From Acidobacteriota bacterium (GTDB lineage: Bacteria; Acidobacteriota; Terriglobia; Terriglobales; Acidobacteriaceae): 48,756 bases of DNA. Under the pieces are notes generated by a model. It was not told where the DNA came from. It searched no databases and saw nothing but the letters and a program-made list of their open reading frames with translations. Of the stretch, positions 43,780 to 48,756 are shown in pieces (within the stretch, counting starts at the first letter, position 1; each line of letters opens with the position of its first letter). The stretch is taken from NCBI GenBank assembly GCA_025359885.1, contig JANYDG010000094.1, positions 1 to 48,756 on the forward strand, read 5' to 3'. The translations under genes were made by a program, and so were the position numbers.

Positions 43780-45057
43780 TTACGACCCAGCCAGCCGTAT
43801 TCCAGAAAACTGCCACCGCGTCTCCGGAGGAAAGAAATTCCGGTAGCTCGCCCGAATATGCCCTGTCGGCGTCACACAACTTCCGCCACGCAGCACCATC
43901 TGCCCGCTCATGAATTTGCCGTTATACTCCCCCAGAGCCCCCGTCAACGGCGCAAACCCCGGATACCCCAGGTAAGCGCTTCCCGTCCACTCCCAGCAAT
44001 CGCCAAACATTTGTGACGGAAGATCCTTCGCCGGCCCTGCAATCACCGGTTCCAGCCGCCCGCTCTCCAGCAGATTGCCCTCCACTGGCACCAGGGCCGC
44101 CACCGTCTCCCACTCCGCCTCAGTCGCCAGCCGCTTTCCCGCCCAGCGGGCGTAGGCCTCCGCCTCGAAATAGCTCACATGCGTCACAGCAGTTCCAGCC
44201 ACTTCGCTCAGCCTGTGCTTACCCCGCAGACCGCCAATCCACCACTCCCCATCGATCTTTCGCCAGTAAAGGGGCGCTTCCCACCCTTGCGCCTTCACCG
44301 CATCCCAGCCTGCTGACAGCCAATGCTCCGGTCTGACATATCCGTCATCCTCAATGAACTCCGCATACTCCAGACAAGTAATCAGCCGCGTCGCCAGCTT
44401 GAATCGCTCCAGCCACACCCGATGCCGGGGCCGCTCATTGTCAAAGCTGAAACCCACCTCAGCATCCCGGCCAATCTCCAGCAGTCCGCCGTCAAATTCC
44501 AAAAAACGCAGCGGCTCCACCCCCGCCTCACTGCCAGCCTCCATCTCCCGATAGGCCGGCTGCAGAGGATTCGTATACAGCGCATGCTTGATGTCCGTCA
44601 GCAGCAATTCCTGGTGCTGCTCCTCATGGTTCAGCCCCAGCTCAATCCGACGCAGCGCCTCCGCCGGCGCTTCTCCCATCAGCAATTGGTCTACTGAATC
44701 ATCCACATGCGTCCGGTAACGCAAGATCTCTCCCGCCGAGGGCCGCGAAAAGGAAGCCCGCAACCGCTTTTCAGGAAACTCCGCAAAGCTCTGGTAGTAG
44801 CTGTTGAAAAGCCAGGCAAACTCCGCATCAAATTCCTGGTAGCCTTCCAGAAACTCCCGCAACACAAACGACTCAAAAAACCAGGCCGTATGCGCCAGAT
44901 GCCACTTCGCCGGCGAAGCCTCCGCACACGACTGCACCATCATGTCTTCTGCACTCAGCGGCTCACATATTTCCAGACTGCGCCGTCGCACCAGCCGGTA
45001 CCGCGCGCGCACATCCGATGCCACACCCGTCGCTTCCGCGCTCCCCAGGCAATCCAT
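43780..45057 (-). CDS. egtB: Hercynine sulfoxide synthase EgtB
   Basis: 425 residues. The N-terminal DinB-like domain has KWHLAHTAWFFESF (His53, His57) and the iron motif H-x3-H-x-E (His144, His148, Glu150, in NHEEQHQEL). The C-terminal formylglycine-enzyme-like domain starts around 185, with FDNERPRHRVWLE and the ending GGSCVTP...RNFFPPETRWQFSGIRLA. It joins the sulfur of a thiol donor to hercynine using O2 and Fe(II). The frame opens at a TTG 11 codons further upstream, but the ATG at 45057 has GGAGG 6-8 nt before it. It is the first gene of egtB-egtD; its promoter is in the 170-bp divergent gap. Confidence 0.93.
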   Translation of the reverse strand: MDCLGSAEATGVASDVRARYRLVRRRSLEICEPLSAEDMMVQSCAEASPAKWHLAHTAWFFESFVLREFLEGYQEFDAEFAWLFNSYYQSFAEFPEKRLRASFSRPSAGEILRYRTHVDDSVDQLLMGEAPAEALRRIELGLNHEEQHQELLLTDIKHALYTNPLQPAYREMEAGSEAGVEPLRFLEFDGGLLEIGRDAEVGFSFDNERPRHRVWLERFKLATRLITCLEYAEFIEDDGYVRPEHWLSAGWDAVKAQGWEAPLYWRKIDGEWWIGGLRGKHRLSEVAGTAVTHVSYFEAEAYARWAGKRLATEAEWETVAALVPVEGNLLESGRLEPVIAGPAKDLPSQMFGDCWEWTGSAYLGYPGFAPLTGALGEYNGKFMSGQMVLRGGSCVTPTGHIRASYRNFFPPETRWQFSGIRLAGS

Positions 45058-45226
45058 CAAAAACCCCTCCGACGGCACTCTCCGCCCCAATCCCGGTCCC
45101 CAATCCGCAACCTGCCAAAAGTCTACTGCACCCGGAGCGCATCCTCTGTGGCTTTTCGCGCACTTCCTTCGTCTACTACCATAGAAGTCAAACGAGTCTC
45201 TTCGGATGCAAATCAGAGGTCAAATA

Positions 45227-46090
45227 ATGCACAACACCATCCCTCAAATCCAAAGCATCCCCGGTTCTCGTCCAGTTCTGCTGCGGGCCCCGCTCAGGGC
45301 CCCGCTCCTGGCACTCCTGGCCACAGTCCTCATCCCGCTCATCGCCACCGCCCAGACGCCGCCACCCGTCGGCCAGTCAGAGGCCTGGGGAACCCGTGGC
45401 ATGGCAGGCATGCCCTTCGGCACACGCGGTATCTTCGGCTCCGTCACTGAAGTCGCAGCCAGCCACTATTCCGTCCGCACCGAGGCCGGCGAAATCTACA
45501 TTGTCCATTTCAGCGTGAACACCCGCATCATGAGGCAGCCACCAGGTGGTCGCGCCCCCGGCCAGGGTCTGCCGCGCAACGGCAGGGGAAGGGAAGACGT
45601 ACCCCGCGATGACAGCTCCTTAGACATCGAACGCCAAATGCCTCAGACCCTCAAGCCCTCTGAAATCAAAGTGGGCGACTTCATTACCGCCGCTGGGGAA
45701 GTCGATTCCGCAGGCAAATCTCTCGGGGCCATTGTCATATTCCAGATCGACCCCGAACGGGCACGGCAACTGCGCGAGATGCAGGCCAACTACGGTAAGA
45801 CCTGGCTGGCCGGACGCGTCACCGCCATCAATGGCACCCGCATCACCATTGAAGGCATGGTTGACCACGCGGCCCACGCCATTGAGGTTGACGAAAATAC
45901 TTCCTTCCGCAAACGGCGTGATTCCATCACCCTCGCCGACCTTCAGCCAGGCGAGCAGTTGCGCGCCGAGGGGGCCATCCGCGACGGCATCTTCCTCGCC
46001 ACCGTCGTTCACTCCATCGGTGAATTTGGCGCAGGGCAGCCTCCTGCCGGCTCACCCGCTTCACCAGCGCCCAGCCCCAGCCCCAGATAG
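45227..46090 (+). CDS. Exported DUF5666-like protein
   Basis: 287 residues. The start is the ATG with GAGG 7 nt upstream (an ATG at 45206 is possible). A hydrophobic N-terminal segment (about 22-42, LRAPLLALLATVLIPLIATAQ) is a signal peptide or anchor. The mature part has two OB-fold-like blocks: GIFGSVTEVAASHYSVRTEAGEIYIVHF...KVGDFITAAGEV and WLAGRVTAINGTRITIEGMV...LQPGEQLRAEGAI. This matches the DUF5666 pattern. Between them is a Gly/Arg/Pro-rich loop. The C-terminal tail is Pro/Ser-rich, and its codons merge into a short tandem repeat at the stop. The function is unknown. It is divergent from egtB. Confidence 0.65.
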   Translation: MHNTIPQIQSIPGSRPVLLRAPLRAPLLALLATVLIPLIATAQTPPPVGQSEAWGTRGMAGMPFGTRGIFGSVTEVAASHYSVRTEAGEIYIVHFSVNTRIMRQPPGGRAPGQGLPRNGRGREDVPRDDSSLDIERQMPQTLKPSEIKVGDFITAAGEVDSAGKSLGAIVIFQIDPERARQLREMQANYGKTWLAGRVTAINGTRITIEGMVDHAAHAIEVDENTSFRKRRDSITLADLQPGEQLRAEGAIRDGIFLATVVHSIGEFGAGQPPAGSPASPAPSPSPR

Positions 46091-46100
46091 CCCAGATAGC

Positions 46101-46115
46101 CCCGGCCTTTCCGGG
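46101..46115. terminator. Weak hairpin between convergent genes
   Basis: CCCGG-CCTTT-CCGGG, a 5-bp stem 10 bp after the DUF5666-like stop and 60 bp from the EAL-HDOD stop. T-rich runs occur later (46156-46181). It is plausible as a shared 3' end but weak. Confidence 0.35.
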
Positions 46116-46178
46116 TCAGGCCTTCCAGAGCCTCCTTCCAGCCCGTCTCTTCCAGGGCGAGTCTTTTAGGGCAAGTTT

Positions 46179-47486
46179 TTAGATCAACCGCATATTTTCC
46201 TCTGCCCACAGCAGCGCTGCGGTGTAAGTATCCGTCAGTTCACGGGGCTTGAGACCCGCTTCCTCGGCCAACTTGTCACAGGCATCCCATCGGGCACCTT
46301 CATAGCAGAGGATCCACTCCAGCGTCGTTCGCTCGGCGTTCGTCTCACCCAGCAGAGCGTCGCGCACGGCCCCGCGCAACGGCATCGACTTCGCTATCTG
46401 CTCCATCGGAACCCGCAACATCGCCGGCAGCAGGCTCAGAATCCCCAACAAATACTGTTCCGTCGGGTCTTGTCCCATCGCTGCCGCCGCCAGTTCGCAA
46501 AATCGGCCACGAAGATACGCCATCCGCAGCAACTCCGTCGGGCGCTCTCCAACAATCTCACTGGCAATGGTCAGGGTCGCCAACCGGCGAAACATTTCAT
46601 CCCCAATCATCACCAGCGCCCCTTGGATCGAGGTGATCTCCTTGCGCGTGCCATAAAGTGGCGAGTTCACCACACGCAGCAGCCGGTAGGTCAACGATGC
46701 ATCCCGTTTCACCAGTTTGCTGATGCGCCCTATATCGAGCGGGTCGTCATGCACCGCATGCAGCATCTCCAGATGAATCAAATGGTTCGCTGGAATCGCC
46801 CGGTTCTCGATCAAAACAGGGCGGCAAAAATAGTAGCCCTGAAAAAGCGTGAACCCCTCCGCCTTCGCCTCGGCCAGTTCCTGCTCGTTCTCCACACGCT
46901 CTGCCACAAGTCGCGCTTCAAAACCACGCAGGTTGCGCACCAGCCGCAGCCGCTCCTCCCGGCTCGTCGTCGACAGGTCCACCTTGACGTAGTCGGCCAA
47001 TTCCACAAAAGGCAGCCACTCCGACTTCCACACAAAATCATCCAGGGCCAGTCGAAAGCCACGCGCTTTCAACTTCCGGCATGACGTCAGCAGTTCCACG
47101 GTAGGCGTCAGCGTCTCCAGCAGCTCCAGTACCGTCTGCTCGGGCTGCAACACCAGCACCAGGTCGTTCAGCAATGACTCCTGCGTGCAATTGACAAACA
47201 TCGGCAACCCGCCCGTCAGGCGGTCGGCGCCAAAAATAACCAGGTTGTCCAGCATGGTCCGCGTCGCAGCAATACCATCCCCACTGAACCCCTCCGACGG
47301 ACCAGCGCGAAACAGCAGTTCATACCCATGCACATGACCGTTTCGGTCCATGATCGGCTGCCGCGCGAGGTAGCGCAGACCCTCATTCCCCTGACTCTGA
47401 CCCAGACTCTGACCCTTCAAGCCAGTGTCCGGGATGCCGCGCCTCTCTCGAGAATTTGTCGGGTCCATCGATGCAGTCGTAGCCAC
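46179..47486 (-). CDS. EAL-HDOD signalling protein (CdgJ/YuxH-like)
   Basis: 435 residues. The N-terminal EAL-type domain begins RYLARQPIMDRNGHVHGYELLFRAG, where the EAL motif is changed to ELL. The later metal and catalytic motifs are only partly kept (LALDDFVW, VKVDLS, AERVEN, LFQGYYFCRP). The C-terminal HDOD domain starts about DIGRISKLVKRDASLTYRLLRVVNSPLYG. Such EAL-HDOD proteins usually do not cut cyclic-di-GMP but regulate motility or stress through protein contacts. Two earlier start codons exist; I use a GTG at 47486 with GGAG 8 nt upstream, while a TTG at 47519 or an ATG at 47468 remains possible. It is downstream of fabG on the same strand. Confidence 0.82.
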   Translation of the reverse strand: MATTASMDPTNSRERRGIPDTGLKGQSLGQSQGNEGLRYLARQPIMDRNGHVHGYELLFRAGPSEGFSGDGIAATRTMLDNLVIFGADRLTGGLPMFVNCTQESLLNDLVLVLQPEQTVLELLETLTPTVELLTSCRKLKARGFRLALDDFVWKSEWLPFVELADYVKVDLSTTSREERLRLVRNLRGFEARLVAERVENEQELAEAKAEGFTLFQGYYFCRPVLIENRAIPANHLIHLEMLHAVHDDPLDIGRISKLVKRDASLTYRLLRVVNSPLYGTRKEITSIQGALVMIGDEMFRRLATLTIASEIVGERPTELLRMAYLRGRFCELAAAAMGQDPTEQYLLGILSLLPAMLRVPMEQIAKSMPLRGAVRDALLGETNAERTTLEWILCYEGARWDACDKLAEEAGLKPRELTDTYTAALLWAEENMRLI

Positions 47487-47550
47487 TCGCTTCGCTCCAA
47501 GTGAGACTATCGGCTGCAAATCAAAACTTCATCAGAAGATTTTCAACATC

Positions 47551-47621
47551 CCTGGGGGAATCTGCTTTTGCCGTTGCCCTTGCTTTGCTTTCTGTCATTC
47601 CCCAAGGGAACCTGCTTTTGC
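47551..47621. repeat. Two 50-bp-spaced GGGAAyCTGCTTTTGC repeats
   Basis: GGGAATCTGCTTTTGC (47556-47571) and GGGAACCTGCTTTTGC (47606-47621), each preceded by a CATyCCC run that can pair with the GGGrA (for example TTCCC-CAA-GGGAA). They lie between fabG and the EAL-HDOD gene. They look like an intergenic repeat family spread in Acidobacteriota genomes, which is a recollection to be tested. Confidence 0.5.
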
Positions 47622-47644
47622 TCCCTCGCTCCACCGGCTGGTTT

Positions 47645-48394
47645 CTACCCACCCATGAACATCCCGCCGTTCACATCCAGCACATGTCCCGTCACGTAGC
47701 CTGCCCCCTCTGAAGCCAGGTACACGACTGCATGCGCAATGTCGGCATCCGTGCCTGCCCGGCCCAGCGGAATCGTCGTCATCATCGCTGCAGTCTGCGC
47801 CTCGTTCAACACCGCCGTCATCGGTGTCTCAATGTAGCCCGGAGCCACGGCATTCACCGTGATCCCCCGCGCCGCCACTTCCCGCGCCAGCGACCGCGTC
47901 ACCCCGATCAGCCCCGCCTTGGTCGCAGCATAATTCACCTGACCCGCCTGCCCCGTCCGGCCCACCACGCTCGAGATATTGATGATCCGCCCCCACCGGT
48001 TCTTGAGCATCGGTCGCAGCAGAGCCTGCGTCAGCAGAAAAGCCCCCGTCAGGTTGGTCGCCAGCACAGCCTCCCAATCTTCCCGCTTCATCTGCATCAC
48101 CAGCTTGTCTCGCGTAATCCCGGCATTGTTCACCAGGATTTCAACCGTCCCCAGCTGGTCCAGAATCGCCTTCGCCCCGGCCTTGATCGATGCCTCGTCG
48201 GCCACGTCCAGCGCAAACGCCGCCGCCTTGCCCCCGGCCGCTTCAATCTCCGCCTGCACCTCCGACAGCTTCGCCTCATTGCGCGCCGCCAGCGCCACCG
48301 TAGCACCCTCAGCAGCCAGCGCCAGGGCACATGCCCGCCCAATTCCCTGCGAAGCTCCCGTCACCAACGCGACTCGTCCCTGCAATCCGCTCAT
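47645..48394 (-). CDS. fabG: 3-oxoacyl-[ACP] reductase
   Basis: 249 residues, the usual FabG length. NADPH site TGASQGIGRA near residues 13-22, NNAGITRDKL, then the catalytic Ser in NISSVVGRTGQAGQVNYAATKAG with the intact YxxxK, and the C-terminal GYVTGHVLDVNGGMFM. It reduces 3-oxoacyl-ACP in fatty-acid elongation. The frame extends 16 codons upstream, but the ATG at 48394 begins the conserved SGLQGRVALVTGAS and has GGGAG directly before it. No other fab gene adjoins it here, so a specialised reductase role cannot be excluded, though the motif set is orthodox. Confidence 0.88.
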   Translation of the reverse strand: MSGLQGRVALVTGASQGIGRACALALAAEGATVALAARNEAKLSEVQAEIEAAGGKAAAFALDVADEASIKAGAKAILDQLGTVEILVNNAGITRDKLVMQMKREDWEAVLATNLTGAFLLTQALLRPMLKNRWGRIINISSVVGRTGQAGQVNYAATKAGLIGVTRSLAREVAARGITVNAVAPGYIETPMTAVLNEAQTAAMMTTIPLGRAGTDADIAHAVVYLASEGAGYVTGHVLDVNGGMFMGG

Positions 48395-48521
48395 ACTCCC
48401 GCTCTCTCTCCGCCGCACGGCCCACCAGCCAGAGGCTCTCAAAATTATAGAGGCTGCCCAAAAGTCATCGTTTTACAACCAGGCATCGCCCGCCACTCCC
48501 GTCCCTCAGTGGTCATCTGCG

Positions 48522-48563
48522 GTGGAACACAAACTGTGGAACATGAACTGTGGAACATAGCAT
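48522..48563 (+). repeat. Three 14-bp-phased GTGGAACA repeats
   Basis: GTGGAACA at 48522, 48536 and 48550, exactly 14 bp apart; units read GTGGAACACAAACT, GTGGAACATGAACT and GTGGAACATAGCAT. On the opposite strand each contains TGTTCCAC, which fits the parS half-site TGTTNCAC. They are about 130 bp upstream of fabG and may be operator sites. Confidence 0.6.
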
Positions 48564-48696
48564 TTTGGCTATATCCAAAACACACCCCTCCGCGAATGCA
48601 CAAACGGGCTTCAAAATACGCAACCGTAAAGCCCTCAAGCCAAACCACTTCTGACAAATTCACTTGACAGATTTCCAGCCGGCACCCAAACCAGCA

Positions 48697-48716
48697 AATG
48701 TTACACGTGTAACATT
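48697..48716. promoter_or_regulatory. Perfect 20-bp palindrome resembling parS
   Basis: AATGTTACACGTGTAACATT is its own reverse complement. The central 16 bases (48699-48714) fit TGTTNCACGTGNAACA, the pattern of the ParB-binding parS site (canonical TGTTTCACGTGAAACA). It could instead be an operator for a TetR- or LacI-type repressor of a gene beyond the window edge. A TTGACA hexamer lies upstream at 48664-48669. Confidence 0.55.
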
Positions 48717-48756
48717 CGCTGCCAGCCACCCGCAAAAGACGTGTCAGATCCCCAGG

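Larger units (their letters stand above)
48395..48756. other. Gene-free right end upstream of fabG
   Basis: About 360 bp with no credible coding frame. It should contain the fabG promoter and possibly the control region of an unseen gene to the right. Its only strong structures are the three GTGGAACA repeats and the 20-bp palindrome, described separately. Confidence 0.5.

Noticed and set aside
48522..48563. CRISPR array
   Set aside because: The units are only 14 bp with no unique spacers and no cas gene in the window.

Overview
The window looks like chromosome from an Acidobacteriota genome, most likely class Terriglobia (Terriglobus/Granulicella/Edaphobacter-like). The reasons are a very large Oar-type TonB-dependent receptor with an N-terminal carboxypeptidase-like domain and a C-terminal Phe, a DUF6599-type secreted protein, a long protein built from chitobiase-C-terminal-like repeats, GC-rich DNA with C-ending codons, and several intergenic hairpin repeats of the kind common in that phylum. 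This assignment is inference; there is no rRNA gene in the window.

Layout. 1-2571: the 3' part of a secreted repeat protein ending in a lectin-like domain. 2594-2761: a hairpin, then a 110-bp mobile-looking repeat. 2762-5829: a CpxRA-like two-component pair, divergent from a lone ECF-type sigma factor. 5907-10123: an MFS anion symporter facing a leftward group (zinc alcohol dehydrogenase, SDR, metallo-beta-lactamase-fold hydrolase), probably sugar or sugar-acid use. 10256-11155: an Fpg/MutM-like DNA glycosylase. 11158-14528: the leftward cysD-cysN-cysH sulfate assimilation operon. CysH has the cysteine pattern of an APS reductase, and CysN carries a P-loop-less remnant of an APS kinase domain. 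14945-22051: a tannase-family esterase facing an Oar-like receptor and lipoprotein pair. 22776-26618: a codon-biased secreted protein, an exported alpha/beta hydrolase and a DUF1919 protein, closed by the second copy of the 110-bp repeat. 27091-28908: typA/bipA with a strong terminator.

29069-33471: a small membrane protein, a LOG-family protein, and a PHP phosphoesterase plus GT4 glycosyltransferase pair. 33529-35328: an exported GH13 glucosidase. 35482-37855: an AsmA-like protein and a DJ-1/PfpI protein. 38035-39300: a DUF6599-like protein. 39385-39460: tRNA-Thr(CGT) with a visible sigma-70-type promoter, followed by a repeat array resembling DnaA boxes and a MerR-HTH/TPR protein. 40710-42530: moaC and an exported GH27 alpha-galactosidase. 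42728-45057: the ergothioneine genes egtB-egtD. 45227-48394: a DUF5666-like protein, an EAL-HDOD protein and fabG. The right end holds three 14-bp-phased GTGGAACA repeats and a perfect 20-bp palindrome resembling parS.

Themes: plant-polymer and sugar use (tannase, GH13, GH27, the MFS/ADH/SDR group, the Oar receptor), sulfur and thiol metabolism (cysDNH, egtBD), and signalling. No CRISPR array, rRNA, prophage or intact transposase was seen. The most unusual signals are the paired 110-bp element, the eroded CysC domain on CysN, the PHP-GT4 pair, the DnaA-box-like array beside tRNA-Thr, and the parS-like palindrome.
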